Below are positions 23,685-35,890 of a stretch of 64,000 bases of DNA, piece by piece. The stretch is from Ligustrum vulgare (lineage: Eukaryota > Streptophyta > Magnoliopsida > Lamiales > Oleaceae), in NCBI GenBank assembly GCA_963555705.1, contig OY743168.1, positions 24,558,139-24,622,138 on the forward strand, given 5' to 3'. Within the stretch, counting starts at the first letter, position 1, and every line of letters begins with the position of its first letter. The notes under the pieces are model-generated. The model saw nothing but the letters and a program-made list of their open reading frames with translations. It searched no databases and was not told the origin of the DNA. The translations under genes and the position numbers were made by a program.

Positions 23685-24055
23685 AGAGGGTTAGAGGACT
23701 ACTCAAGTCACTTGAGGAAGAAAGTAACAAGTCCAAGGCCCTTAATTCCCAGCTCAAGGAAGCTCAATCAAGAGCCGAAATTGCAGAAGGTCAAGCTAAG
23801 TCTGCTTCTGCTAAAGCTGTTGTTGATTTTAAGGCCTCCCCTGAATTTGAAGTCATTAAATCCGAGATCTACATTATGGGTATTAAGACCGTCATAGAGG
23901 AGTTTGAAGAAAAGGTTCTCGATGTAGATGTGCAGTGGTTGAAGGAGGACCTCAAGCAGCTAGAAGAAAAGGAGCTGGATCTGAGGGCATCAAATCTGCA
24001 AGCCGGAGATCCTTCTGATGGAGCTAGTACTTCCCTTTTTTTTTTCCACCCTTGA
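23685..24055 (+). pseudogene. Coiled-coil reading frame antisense to the gypsy element (possible Tat 'additional ORF')
   Basis: A plus-strand frame without an ATG runs about 120 residues to a stop at 24053-24055. It includes 'LEEESNKSKALNSQLKEAQS', then an Ala/Lys-rich stretch, 'FKASPEFEVIKSEIY', and 'LKEDLKQLEEKELDLRASN'. The heptad-like Leu/Glu/Lys pattern predicts a coiled coil. It lies beyond the integrase end of the minus-strand gypsy remnant and in the opposite direction. That is where several Tat-lineage gypsy elements carry an antisense extra gene (as in Grande). The 5' end is lost at the CACTA junction. An alternative source is a host gene fragment captured by the CACTA element. Confidence 0.45.
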
Positions 24056-24767
24056 AGGCCTCTTTTGTTAAGATCATTTCCCCGCAATGAGAACTTCTCT
24101 TTATATTTTTAGATCATACTTCTTATCTTTATTATGATTACCGATCTCAACATTTGTTATAATTCTGTCAACTTAAGATTGATATCAATTTGTCTCTTAA
24201 TAATCGGACTCATATTCAAATCAGCAATTGCACCTTAGAACTTTTTTTTTTTTGGGACTTTACAATTTGGTCAATTTTCGAACTGGATGCTTATAATATT
24301 TGGCTAAGCTCAATAATTTGAACTTAACACTTATTCTGGAACTCTTGTAGAGCCCGTGTTTTTCATCTGATGCTCTCTTGGGATCAGTTTTTTCTTCCAA
24401 GTGTGCAGCACATACACTAACTGGGAGTTTGTTGCTCGTTATTGACAACTTTTGAACGATTTGAGCTCTTATCCTCTCGTAGGGATTGTTGGGCGTACCA
24501 GCGAAGCGATTTTACCAGACCCTGGTAGGGTTTTATTCCCTTGTTGAGTTTTAAGGCTATGGCCTAACTCGAGACCTCTGAAAACGGTACTAAGACTTAG
24601 GAATTTTTTTATTTTCAGGTTGTAGCCGACTTGTCAGACCGGAGGACCGTAGTCGGATTCCGCCATTATATTTTTCATAGTGACATAATTTTAGAGAATA
24701 CAACATTCTACCACTTGATAAACTTTTATACAAGAATTTCAATCCACAAGAGACTTTTACAAATCTA

Positions 24768-25700
24768 TTGGTAATAGATCTTAAGGTGTTCAGCATTCCA
24801 TGGACGTAAAAGCTGAATTTTGTCTAAAGTTCGGAGCTTGTAAGCTCCATTTTTCAGCACTTTGGTTACCATGTAAGGTCCTTCCATTTTAGTTGCGAAA
24901 GATCCGATGTTGGGCTCTTTTGTGGACAGGAAAACTTTTCTTAAGACTAGATCTCCTGCACAAAATTTCTTCTTCAAACATTGTTGTTGTAATATCTCTC
25001 ACTTCTTTGTTTGTACATGGCGTTTCGAAAGTCGGTCGTTTCTCCTTTCTCATCCAAAAGATCCAGTTCTGTTGTGAGAGAGATATTATTTTGTCCTTCA
25101 TCGAAGTGTAGAGTTCTATAGGCCGGTACTTTGACCTCAACTTCAATAACTGCCTCCATTCCAAATGCCATGAAAAAGTTGTTTCTCCCGTGCTTGTTCT
25201 GGTCGTAGTTCGGTATGACCATAGGACACTAGGTAGTTCTTCTGCCCAAGCTCCTTTAAATTTGTCTAATTTAGTCTTCAAAGTATGTTTGATGATTTTA
25301 TTGATAGCTTCGACTTGGCCATTTTCTTGGTGGTGATTGGGTGTTGAGAAATGTTTTCGTATGTTAAGCCTTTCGCAAAATTCTTTGAGCCTCTTGTTGT
25401 CGAACTGTTTTCCATTATCTATGACGATTAAGTTGGGAATTCCAAATCTGCAAACAATTGATTTCCAAATGAAGTCCGTTGTTTTTTACTCGATTATTTT
25501 GGCCAATGGTTCTACTTTTGCCCATTTTGTGAAATAATCTACTGCTACAATTGCGAACTACTCCGCCCTTCCCAATTGGCATGAGACCTATCAGGTCAAT
25601 TCCCCATTTTAGGAGAGGCCAAGTGCTGATTACCGAGCTCAATTCTTCTAGTGGGGTCCTGTATAGAGGAGCAAATCTCTAGCACTTATCACATTTTTTG
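24768..25700 (-). pseudogene. Ty3/gypsy integrase remnant (Tat lineage type)
   Basis: Several minus-strand frames join into the core and C-terminal integrase of a plant gypsy element. The core carries 'WPLLKWGIDLIGLMPIGKGG' (about 25620-25560), then 'WAEELPSVLWSYRTTTRTST' (about 25250), then the A-F-G-x-E-A block (about 25160). The C-end has 'GDLVLRK' and 'EGPYMVTKVLKNGAYKL', and closes 'RPWNAEHLKIYYQ' before a stop at about 24768. The wording of the C-end is typical of Tat elements, which lack a chromodomain. Frameshifts and stops make it non-functional. Confidence 0.85.
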
Positions 25701-25821
25701 GCGAACTCCATTGCATCCTTTTTAGTGTAGGCCAGAAATATCATTACCTTATTATTTTGTGAGCTAAAGCTTGTTCCCTAGTGGGGTTTCCACAAACTCC
25801 TTCATGGATTTTTGTTAATGC

Positions 25822-26370
25822 TTAGAGAGCTTCTTCTTCGTTAAGATACCTTAAGAGAGGAGTGGCGTATCCTATTTTGTACACGAGTCCATCAAAGATA
25901 GTAAATCTGGTAGATCTTATCCTTAAATTTTTTGCTGAGTTTGGGTCCATAGGGAACTTACCATCCTTCAAAAATTCAAAAATTTCATCCATCCAAGTCG
26001 GTTTTGGATCTATAGCCATGAGAGTCACCTGGAGTGATTCAATAGAAGCGAACTACACTCTTCCTACTAGAACACTGTTCAGCTCATTGACCCCTTCGCT
26101 TCCTGATTTGGCTAGTGCATCTGTGTGACAATTTTGAGATAGTGGGATTTGTAGTACTTTAGAGCTTAAAAATGATTTTAGCTCTTTTTGTAGGTACTGG
26201 TCTATGTGTCCCTCCTTTGTCTGATAAGTTCCTTGTAATTGATTGACAATGAGCTGTGAATCCCTGTGCACAATAATCTGTTTGATGCCCATCTCCTTTG
26301 CCATTTGTAGTCCTACAATGAGGGTCTCGTACTCTGCTTCATTGTTTGACTCTTTAAAATCAAAGCACAA
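25822..26370 (-). pseudogene. Ty3/gypsy RNase H and linker remnant
   Basis: The 105-residue frame at 26053-26370 carries 'SNNEAEYETLIVGLQMAKEM' and 'HRDSQLIVNQLQGTYQTKE', and ends in a 'DALAKSGSEG' block. These are RNase H motifs of the extra RNase H typical of Tat-type plant gypsy elements. The next frame (25822-26028; 'WMDEIFEFLKDGKFPMDP', then 'LVYKIGYATPLLRYLNEEEA') matches the linker that precedes the integrase zinc-binding region. The order is collinear with intact elements. Confidence 0.85.
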
Positions 26371-26743
26371 GGCATGACAGAAAATTTGCTTTTCAGGACT
26401 CCTTAGGACAATACCGACTCCTCGTAGGTCAGTTTAAGATCCATCCACATAGAGCTCCCAGTCATTATTATGACCTGTCTTATTATTTTGAATTTGGGAA
26501 CTAAATTCCACAATGAAATCCTCCTAGGCTTGTCCTTTGATCGCAGACCGTGGTTTATAGTGAATCTCAAATTGTCCCGGCTCTATCGCCCACTTAAACA
26601 TTCTTCCAGAGGTTTCAGCTTGTTGAAAGACTTGTCCGAGGGGGTAATTTGTCATAACATGTATTAGATGTTGCAAAAAATATGGTCTCGATTATTTGGA
26701 GGCAGTAATTTATGATACGTTAATTTTTCCATTACAGTATAAT

Positions 26744-27007
26744 TTAACTCAGCAGCCCATAGTGCTTGGCTAGTATAGTATAGTAGATTAGTAGATGGGT
26801 TCCTTCTTCTTCCCTTATGAGAACCGAACTTAAAGAGCGCGGTGATGCGATTAGATATAGATAAAGATGATCATCCTCCTTTGGTTTGGATAGCAGCGGT
26901 GCTTTTGAAAGGTATTCCTTCAATTTTTCAAAAGCGTCCTGGCAACCCCGGTCCATTGGAAAATTTTCTCCTCGCGGGACGTCAAAGAATTGTTTGCATT
27001 TGGTCAT
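26744..27007 (-). pseudogene. Ty3/gypsy RT end / RT-RNase H junction remnant
   Basis: The frame includes 'CQDAFEKLKEYLSKAPLLSK' and 'LYLYLIASPRSLSSVLIREE', the standard block after the RT palm in gypsy pol. The RT catalytic region, protease and the C-terminal part of gag are not found between here and 27669, so an internal deletion removed them. Confidence 0.8.
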
Positions 27008-27668
27008 TGATTTTTACAAAATCCTGTTTAGTCCCATCTAGTCATAAGTCCTAAGATATGGCACGTTTATTGAACTCTCATTGTCCACCAAAGTTCGGTG
27101 AATATGTATTCCTACTACAGGCATTGTTATTACAAGAATTTCACTATGGAGCTATACGACACAATCAACATCTGACTCATAAAAAGTGATGCTTTATGAT
27201 TTTTCGTCCTCCATTGAGTTACAAGATCGGACCTGGTTTTTTTCAATATGTGTGAGCTTCTCTCGTCATCCTTTTTCTACCCCTTCTTGATCCCATCAAA
27301 TCCTGAGTCCTCCAACCATGATTTTGATCTATGTTCTAATTTCCTCGCCTATTTTTCTTTAAGCTCGGGGTGGCGAGTTTACACGTTCTCTTACCGCCAT
27401 AGGTTTAGAAACAAAATGTCAAAGATAACCTCTTTTGATGAGGCTTTCTGGGGAGGTATTCAGCAACGAGTAGTTCTGGAACCTTTCTAGATAAGGCCTA
27501 GGTCGGGTGTTCCTCTCCTTTCTCCACTCCGGAGTTTTGTCTTTCTTTGGGGGCTTTTCTTCTTCCTTTGATGGTTTGATCTCCATTCCTCCATTGTATG
27601 TGGCATCCTCAGCACTTATGTATTTCTCAGCTCTGCTTCGAAATTCATGGTATGACGTTGGGCCATCT

Positions 27669-28360
27669 TCATGTACCGACCACCAAAAGCATGTTTTTGG
27701 GTGTAGGCTGGATAATGCGGCATAAGCCCAACATCATCAGATACTTCTCCATTTCTACTTTTTGCTTGTTAAACCTTTCAAGGTAACTTTTCAGCGATTC
27801 CATTTGGCCTTGTTTGATGGACACAAGGCGTTCTTTTGGTATTGTGGTTATCCTGGTCCCCATGAATTGACTTAGGAAGATTTTTGATAGGAAATCCGTA
27901 TATTTGTAGATGTACCCTGCCAGATCGGTGTTTCCTTCGTATCCCTTGAGGACGAGCATTTTGAACTTTTTCTAGCAAGGTTTCAGCCAAAACTTCTTTG
28001 GAGAAAACGGATGGAGAGCCTTCATTGGCTTCTTGTATTGAAATTTTGCCTTTAGATTCCAACTCTAGAATATGTTGTTTTAATACGTCTATCTCATCTG
28101 TTTTTTGGAGAGATACTCCTCGTCATTGAAAGGCTCCGTTTTGGTGAATGTGGTTTTTGAGGTTATTGGCTTGGTTCACCTTGGTGATTGAATATACATC
28201 CCCCTTTTTTTATTAGAGTAAGGATTCTGGAAACTTTTCGTTTCCCTCGCATTTCTTTGAAAGTTTTTTCTTCAAAACTTAAAGCTCTTCTTGTTTGTTG
28301 GGCATTTCGTAGTGGGGACTGCACTTCGAACTCAGTTCTAGCGGGTGGAATTGTACGTTG
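27669..28360 (-). pseudogene. Ty3/gypsy gag remnant
   Basis: The frame at 27669-27959 contains 'ERLVSIKQGQMESLKSYLER' followed by 'FNKQKVEMEKY', the retrotransposon-gag motif. A frame-shifted overlapping piece (27778-28062) continues upstream to 'MESKGKISIQEANEGSPSVF'. The remaining stretch up to about 28360 is low-quality coding sequence of the same element. It is broken by stops. Confidence 0.7.
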
Positions 28361-28650
28361 ATTTTGTTCTAGAGAACTAGAACGTTGGCAAAATGATCCA
28401 ATCTGTCCGTAATTACATCTACTCGGGGATCTTTCATCTCTTTGAAAGTTTCTCCTTGATTTTTTCCAAAGTATTGGGGAATTTCAATTTTATGGGTTCT
28501 AGTTTTTGTATTACTAGAATGTTGACTCATTTTCAGAGGGTTTTCACAAGTAAAATGTTGGGAACAAGGCTGTTTTATGTATCTTGGAAAAGACGGCGTT
28601 TATTATATTTGCTAGATAATGGAGAATCTCGTTTCTTAAGGGGAGGTCCT

Positions 28651-28668
28651 TCTTCTAGCGCCAAACTG
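28651..28668 (-). other. Gypsy primer-binding region
   Basis: On the minus strand 'ACAGTTTGGCGCTAGAAG' sits directly after the LTR end (TGACGTC at 28670). A TGGCGC-type site next to the LTR is the usual minus-strand primer position in plant gypsy elements. Confidence 0.65.
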
Positions 28669-28669
28669 T

Positions 28670-29145
28670 TGACGTCAAGAATTGTAGGGGACACATGGCA
28701 ATTTTCTTGTCAACCTAGATTGGTATTTTTGTTTTTGTTTTTTTTTTTATGGGACAGTAATATAATGATAAGAAAATGGGAAGATGATAATATTCTTGGG
28801 AGCGAAATAACAGCGTATTATCTTAAAAGATTGCATGCATTACAATGACATAAACCCTTATATTTATAGATAATTATTAGGGTTTACTGTAGTTAAATAA
28901 GTATATTTTCACAGTAATCTATACAATTAATGATTATAACTTGTAAAGTAAGCTTTAACCATGCCTTGGTGGGTTCATTGGTACAAGATTCTCTGCAAAT
29001 GGGTATGGTAGGCGCCATCTTCGGGTATTTTATCCAATTTGAGTGACACTAGGCAATCCACTTGCGTAGGGATAGGTATTTACCAACCTTAACAGAGCTC
29101 CCTTTAGTCCATATTTATATCGATGTCAACATTTTACCGACATCA
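28670..29145 (-). repeat. 5' LTR of the minus-strand Ty3/gypsy element
   Basis: Read on the minus strand it starts TGATGTCGG at 29145 and ends GACGTCA at 28670, giving matching short inverted ends. It contains a TATA-like 'TATCTATAAATATAAGG' at about 28865. The primer site follows immediately. No matching 3' LTR was found near 22-24 kb, so the other end of the element has been lost or replaced. Length 476 bases. Confidence 0.75.
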
Positions 29146-29389
29146 GGAATATTCTTCTGAGTGATAATATACGAAGACCTTAGGTCGGAGTACAAGACCA
29201 ATTTTCAGTAGTTCGTTGTCTGAGCAAAAGACCTAATGTGGTTTAGGCCCATTGTATCAGAGACCTTCTTTTATAGACCAAATCTAATTTTCCTAAAAAA
29301 TCAGGGTTGAGCCTAGTATAATTTTCTTATATCAACAATGGTCATGTTGGCAAAGGTGAGCCTACGGTGTGTTACAACTACTACTGACG

Positions 29390-29960
29390 GGTTTTTAATT
29401 TATGACCAATTACTTTAAAAGGTTGTAACCTAATAAATTTGTAAATTGTGATCGAAAAATAAGTTGTGACCATCATATTCATTATAATTTGAGATTGAGA
29501 AAGAAGTAGGAACCCGTAACTTTTTTATTTTTGAACAAGAAATAAATTGTGACCTATAAAATTTGTACTTTGTAACTAAGAAATAAATCGTGACATATGA
29601 TATTTATGATTTGTGATTGTGTAATAAATTGTGATTGAAAAAAAAGTTGTAACCTATAAATTTGTAATTTGTGATCAAAAAATAAGTCTCGATAAAAAAA
29701 ATTATAATTTGTGATCAAGAAATAAATCTTGATCAATTAATTTGATAATTTATGATAATTTTTTTTTACTGTGACCGTAAAATGTATATTATTTGACATT
29801 AACCTAATTAAGCAACAAAATATATTTAATTAATTAATTAATTATGACCTGATATTTTAATTTTAAGTTTCTAAAGCTTGAAAATGTGTATTTTAAATAT
29901 CTTAATTATGTATTCTTGCATTTTAAATACCTTAATTATATATTTTTTTCCTATTTTTTA
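29390..29960. repeat. Degenerate array of 'TTGTGACC/ATTTGT' units
   Basis: A unit of about 30-40 bases, approximately 'ttgtgacctataaatttgtaa', repeats at least eight times between 29400 and 29790, followed by a (TTAA)n stretch. The same vocabulary recurs at 40500-40860 and, inverted, at 55325-55615. Those are subterminal parts of a composite element family in this window. Confidence 0.6.
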
Positions 29961-30588
29961 AACATCTGATCTCAAAACTTTTAAATGTAAAAGCATTATT
30001 GGGCCTAATTTGCCCTTCAACGCGTCCGGACCGTTAATTGTGATGGGCTGATCTCTACATGGCTATGGACAATACTGATCAAGTCCATTAGTGGGCTAGA
30101 TTGGGCCGGTCCAATATGTCCATTTTGACACCTCCAACTTTTAACATATAATATCCAGCCGAGATTCTAGCATCGTGGTCAAATTCGCCTTCTAGCTACT
30201 TGGAACACTTGAGGGTATTGTTACTAAACACAATCTAGTCTCCGCGAGACGTTACTTACTGAGTGTCATCTATCCTAACTTTAGGAGACATAATTTACGA
30301 TTTACCTTTCGAACCAATAATCCATGACAGGGTCGGTTCGGGTCTCCAAGGTGTGGGTTACACACTAAACACAATCTAGAAGAATCTAAAAACTAAATAA
30401 TGTGCAAGTGGGAATTTGGACATTTACTTAAATATGTTACATTAATGATGAATGATGCTTTACGGTCACTGTTTCTCATTAATCACCACCTTATTACTGA
30501 TCCAATTTTGTCATACATGTGCAATATTTAATTGCAGGACCACGTTGATAACTGCTAGATTATTCACAAGTCATGAACTTTTGATTTG

Positions 30589-30800
30589 AACCGTATATAT
30601 TAAGACAAAACTGATCATATATGTATGTATATGTATTATATATCAAACTATCTAGTATGTTTAAACCTGGACTGATCAGATGGTTAAGTCGGGAAAAACC
30701 ATACAAGATAAGAGAAAATTGATCATATAAGTATTGTACCAAACTAGATATGTTCAAAATTGGTTTAACAGATGGTTGAATCAGAAAAACCGATGCTATT
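30589..30800. repeat. Two-copy tandem repeat, about 105-bp units
   Basis: The units starting 'accgtatatattaagacaaa' (30589) and 'accatacaagataagagaaa' (30698) share 'ctgatcatata', 'caaactatctagtatgtt' and 'cagatggtt' blocks. The 93-residue minus frame here is a product of the repeat, not a gene. Flanking 29961-30588 has no feature. Confidence 0.6.
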
Positions 30801-30983
30801 GTAGGTAGTGACGGACAAAAAATTGAAATCAACCGAACCACAATTATTCAATTCGATTCTGCTTAAATCGCGAATGATTATGGCTCCTAGAGTTAAAAAA
30901 TCGACCAATTTTGTTTCGATTCAAGTTCTAACACCAAGAATCGAAAATTGATTGTAGTCAAACGAGCTCTCGTAATTAGTTGT

Positions 30984-31522
30984 GTGTTTGGTAGGACTTT
31001 TGTGAGGTTCAAAAGTATTTTTAGCGGGCTCAAATCACTTTTACTAAAAAATACAGACATTTGGCTGTAGTCAAAAAAGTACTTTTTAGCCGAATAAATA
31101 ATTTTTTTAAGTTGTTTTAAAGAAGCTTAAAATTGTACCTTCTCCAAAAAAAGCATTTTAAAAAAAAAGCTAAAAATATTATATTTTATTAATTAATAAA
31201 ATATAAAATCTATTGCACGTTTATATATTTTATTAACAAAAATAATAAATTCATAGATTTTATAGGTTATAATATAATATTATTTGTGATGGAAAAAACA
31301 TAAGATGTATAAAAATAATTAATGTTTAGTTAAATACCAGATATTAATAAATACAAAAACAACTGTGCGGTCAAACAATTAGTTAAGATTAACAGTACTC
31401 GCAGAATTGACAATCAAATGGTTAACTACTTTTTATTAATAGCAATTTTAAAAAAAAAAAAAAACTCTATTAATAAAAGCACTATTGCAAAAACGTTTTA
31501 TTCACAACAGCTATATCAAACA
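30984..31522. mobile_element. Possible MITE with TGTTTGRTA ends
   Basis: The left end reads TGTTTGGTAGGACTTTTGTG and the inverse of the right end reads TGTTTGATATAGCTGTTGTG, with 14 of 20 positions equal. The interior is AT-rich without coding capacity. The target duplication is unclear. 31530-32190 shows no other feature. Confidence 0.4.
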
Positions 31523-32197
31523 GGCTTTAAGTATATTTGCAGTATTTTTATATGAATATGGAGCTTGTTGTTCAAATTGGGTGAAATTTTTTAGGCTCGT
31601 GCACTTTAATAATGACATAATCTCCTGAATTGAAATTAATCTGAAATCAGAGATTCCGGTTCGGTCCCAAAAAATAAACTAGAAATTGGAAATGAGAATC
31701 GAGAAATGACTAGGTCTAGGTCGGTTCTTTGTTCTTGAAGCATAATCATGAGTATCCGAATGAAACCGATTTTTACATAGTTTTTTTTAACTATATTTTA
31801 TAATTTATAGGGTGAACAAAAAATATTAAACTTAAAAATTTTATTTTTGATAGTAATTTTTCTAAAACTCTAGACTCTAACACTAAGAAATCAAGACTTG
31901 CTCAAATTCTTTTGTCTCTCGTCTCACATTAGATTGTTGCAATTTCTGGGTTAGTTTAATCTTTGCAATTTAATTTTCTATGACCCAAAAAGTTCAAGTT
32001 AGAGTTGTGATTCAAATTGATGAATTAATAGTTCATTCTTTGCAATCAAGCTTTTATTTTCTTCCATTGCTTCAAACTAAAGAATATATATATATAGCCC
32101 TTATTTGGTAGCACTATCCTTTTAGATTTTAATATAATTCAAAGTCAATATTTAATTTTAACCACATTTTTTATGAATAACTTTTCAATCACACACC

Positions 32198-33363
32198 TAG
32201 GGATGACAATAATGCTCATGGACCTGATACTCTTTGGAGATCCGACATAAATGGACGAGGATTACTCGACTAAATGGGTTCGTGAGTAGGGTATGGAGGT
32301 AAATTTTAAAACCCGACATAGGTATGGGTCGGGTGTAGGGGTGGGCGTGGGTACGGTTGGGTCGATTTTTTGCCCAACTCAAACCCAAACCACTATGGTC
32401 GGGTTGATAAAAAATCAACCCAACCCAAATATGAGTTCAAACTCAACCCAATCAAATCTCGGTCCGGTTTGATTGAGTTGGGTTGGGTGGTTTGGGTCCA
32501 ATTAACTAAAAATCTTAGAAAATTTAAAAATTAAGCCTATAAATCAATTATTAATTCAAATAAATTATATACAATACAATAAGCTCAAATATAATAAATT
32601 GAATACTTGCTAATAAAACTAAAATATGTTCAAACTATATTTGAGTTTCATCCAAATTAAAAACAGGCTTAAGATTCTTGAAATTTAAATGGTCCTATAT
32701 TTTTAAGATTTTGATTGGGTTGGGTTGGGTTGGGTTGGGTCGGGTTTTTCACCTAACCCAACCCGAACAAATTTTTTTTGTAGAATCCAACTCAACCCAA
32801 TTTTCATCAAAAGTCGACTCAAACTGATTGATTAGGTGGGTTAATGCCCACCCCTAGTCGAGTGTGAGTATTACTATAATACTCATACCCAACCCGCATA
32901 TTCATTAATTTCTTTAAAAAATTATAGAATTTAAAACAAAAGTGATTGTGTAAAAAAATAATAATAAATAAATAAATAAAAAGAAAATTCAAATATCTAT
33001 TGACATTGTTAATATTTAAATCTTAATATGTTTAAACTATTGACTTTGTTAACGTCTAAAAAAATTGTTCAAATTCACTTTTTTAGTTTCAATTTATAAC
33101 AAGTTTTTTTAAAATCAAATTCAAGTGAAACTCAACATTTAAGTGATTTAAGTTAATCTGGAGCACATATAACATATAACATATTTACAACCCTAAGAAA
33201 AATAATATAAATAAATAAATAGTAATGGATTTCAAATGGATATAGGAGCATACCCGCTCCCCAACCCGCCATTATTAAACGAGTATATGGGTAGGGTATG
33301 TATGTTGTAAATCTTTAGTGTGTACGGTATGAGTTTAGCAAACCCGACACATTGTCATCTCTA
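32198..33363. mobile_element. hAT-type non-autonomous element (outer)
   Basis: The left end is TAGGGATGACAAT (32198) and the inverse of the right end is TAGAGATGACAAT (ending 33363). The flanks are CACACACC (32190-32197) and CACACATC (33364-33371), an 8-bp target duplication with one mismatch. TAGRG-type ends with 8-bp duplications define hAT elements. Both subterminal regions contain 'gggta' and 'acccgac' words. It has no transposase, and a second hAT element interrupts it. Confidence 0.82.
32336..32856. mobile_element. hAT-type element nested in the outer hAT
   Basis: The ends are TAGGGGTGGGC (32336) and GCCCACCCCTA (ending 32856). The flanks are GTCGGGTG (32328-32335) and GTCGAGTG (32857-32864), an 8-bp duplication with one mismatch. 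Both subterminal zones are full of 'gggttgggt' and 'acccaaccc' repeats. It is 521 bases long with no coding capacity. Confidence 0.87.
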
Positions 33364-33558
33364 CACACATCTCATCAACTTTTAGACTGTATTTTACTTT
33401 TTTTTATTATCTCGGGTTCATTGTTCTCTATTTAAAATATAATTAGTCTTCACTATTAAGTCATGTTATAACTTGATTTCTTAGCTAAATTTTTTCATTT
33501 GCACAAATATTATCGAGTAATAACGTATTAGGTATACATATCAAAAATGCCCATATGT

Positions 33559-33560
33559 AA

Positions 33561-33605
<45 letters not shown>
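33559..33605. repeat. (ATT)n microsatellite
   Basis: A run of about 15 ATT triplets. Sequence from 33606 to 35085 is AT-rich without a recognisable gene; it includes one copy of the dispersed 'aaccacacattttacc' family at about 34390-34450. Confidence 0.9.
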
Positions 33606-35089
33606 CTTTGGGAAACAAGGTACGGATTTAGGTTTGTTTCCAATAGTTACAAGGATCCAAATGGTTCCATTTATGAAATACCCTAAAAATAATGGGTTGT
33701 TCTAGGTATTAAAATACCTGGATCGACCTACTGACACCCAAGCCTAAATTTTATTGTATCTGATTTTAATGTGATATTATTTTATTTTTCTTGAACAAAC
33801 AATGTGATATTAATTTCAAGCTAATGACAGAACTTCTATTATAATTTGCATTAGTATTTTAAAATTTTGGTTATGGAACTGAACCAAAACAAATAAAAAC
33901 CATTTGTTTTAGTCCTTCGCAAAATAATCATTGATTTTTGGTTAGTTCTCGTCGAAATCAAACAAACACTCTTCTCTAATTATAGGTCGAAAACCATAAA
34001 TTTACACTCTCTTCACGCTCACTCACTTCACCAACTCCGTCACCCCTCTTAATCCAATAATTTAACTCTTGGTACTTTATCATTAATGCTAAACCTAGTA
34101 ATTGACAAAATAAACGAAACCAATTGAACCAAACTGAACCGGTGGGTTGAATTTTGCTTAAATTTTAATTGTTTAGTTCATAAAAGTTTCGAGAATCAAG
34201 AATCAGTTGTGGTTCGATTCTAAGACCTAGAATTGATTCTAAGTTCTTTTTAAAATATTGAGGTTCGTGTTCACGTACCAATTAACTCATTTTGTTTCAC
34301 TACAATAAATACAACTAAAGCTCACAATAAGATATCTTGTACACTTTAGTCTCTATTCTTTAACGTAATCATTACAATTTATAAATAAAACTATTTTTCA
34401 AATCATTTTTTAACTACACACATTTTCTCTTTCCACTTTTCAATTATATATTACCATAATATAAAAAAATCAATTTATGATTGCTGAATAGAATCTAGAA
34501 TTCAAATACCTAATTTTGACTTCCAAATTTTCAATTTTTTTTCGTTTGCATTAGGGGTTGGGTGTGATTCCAAATGATTCAGAGAACTAATAAATTTCTT
34601 ATGAAATTATACATCCACATTTGAATTGAACATAACCAAATGATTTTGATTTTGATTTGATTTGATTTCGGTTACATAAACAAAGTTCCTAATTATTAAT
34701 GCAAATTGTAAGTACAAAGTTCTATCACCAAATAGAAAATCAGAGCAATAATCCTCATCGATGCAAATAAAATTTCATTTTCATATTTGTCTAATAGAAA
34801 TCATACATCAAATCAACATATTAGTTGTACCAAACATAAAACGAACCAAGAAAAGATCAATTCTTAAATGTGGAAATTAGAAACATTTTTACCTAAAAGC
34901 ACAACCGAAAAAAACAAGTTGGTTCTGATTTGGTTTCCATTCCTAGTTCATATTGAATATTGTAGCTTATTATTTTGATACTCGACGTGAATAAATTTGC
35001 ATTAATAATGTTGAATTTTGGTTATAGAACCAAACAAGAACCATTCAATTCAATAATAAAAATATTGACGAAAATTATTACTTGTTATG

Positions 35090-35264
35090 TGTTATAAACT
35101 AGATAGGAAAGAGAAAAGAAATAACAAGACCAATAAACTTTTATATTTTATTATGAACTAGAACCACATATATATATATATATAAGATGAGTATACAAAG
35201 TAATAATATGTAGAGTTATAGCGGTACAATTGTCATTCACCAATACAAGATAATATTTACAATA
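35090..35264 (-). repeat. 3' LTR of the short-LTR copia element
   Basis: 175 bases. It ends 'TTTATAACA' on the minus strand and begins (mutated) TATTGTAAATATT. It is preceded by a C/G homopolymer (plus-strand C run about 35267-35282) that looks like an expanded polypurine tract. Confidence 0.8.
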
Positions 35265-35329
35265 CCTCCCCCCCCCCCCCCCTCTCCGGATGACATATTA
35301 CGAAATATCTGTTTCGTTAAAACCATGTT

Positions 35330-35890
35330 TGATAAAAATTCAATGGGACAAAAATATCAAACGAAGGAAAAAGAGTATAGTTATTCTTAGAGGATTAAGA
35401 TAAATGATATCTTGTTAAAATCCTTGCCATGAAAATCCAACGGGACAAAATCTTGGTTAAGGAAAAATAGTACAGCTACTCCCTCGTAAATCATCGAATC
35501 GATACATCCCAATCTTGTGAACTGATTTCTTGATTGTAAATGTTGGCAATGCTTCTGTGTACAAATCGGCTATATTTTCGTTTGAGTGAATTTGTTGAAA
35601 ATTTTGGAATATTTTGATGCTTCCTCGTTAAAACCTTGTCAGAAAAAATCAGTGGGACAAAACTTGAACGAGAGAAAAAGAGTACAACTACTCCCCCTAA
35701 TTCAATCTGTATTGAATCATCCATTTAGTTACTCCCCATGATTCAATTTCTATTAAATCATTCATATCTTGATCTCTTCAAGAGTCTCGTATAGGAGAGT
35801 ATAGACATTGATAACATTTACCTCATTGAAAATCTTGTCAGGAAAGCTCAATGGGACAAAACCTCAGCTAAGGAAAAAAGAGTGTATCGC
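35330..35890 (-). pseudogene. Copia RNase H C-end plus internal 3' repeats
   Basis: On the minus strand at about 35610-35490 one frame reads 'FQQIHSNENIADLYTEALPT' and then 'SVHKIGMYRFDDL', the conserved end of copia RNase H. Around it, a block of about 60 bases ('tactctttttccttaaccaa' then 'ttttgtcccattggatttt' then 'aaggttttaacgagg') occurs four times (35330-35400, 35400-35470, 35625-35690, 35820-35885). The 77-residue frame at 35491-35724 is this relic in a shifted frame. Confidence 0.7.

Noticed and set aside
35267..35282. Poly-C run as a functional motif
   Set aside because: Its place just before the 3' LTR is best explained as an expanded polypurine tract, and long homopolymers are prone to assembly error.
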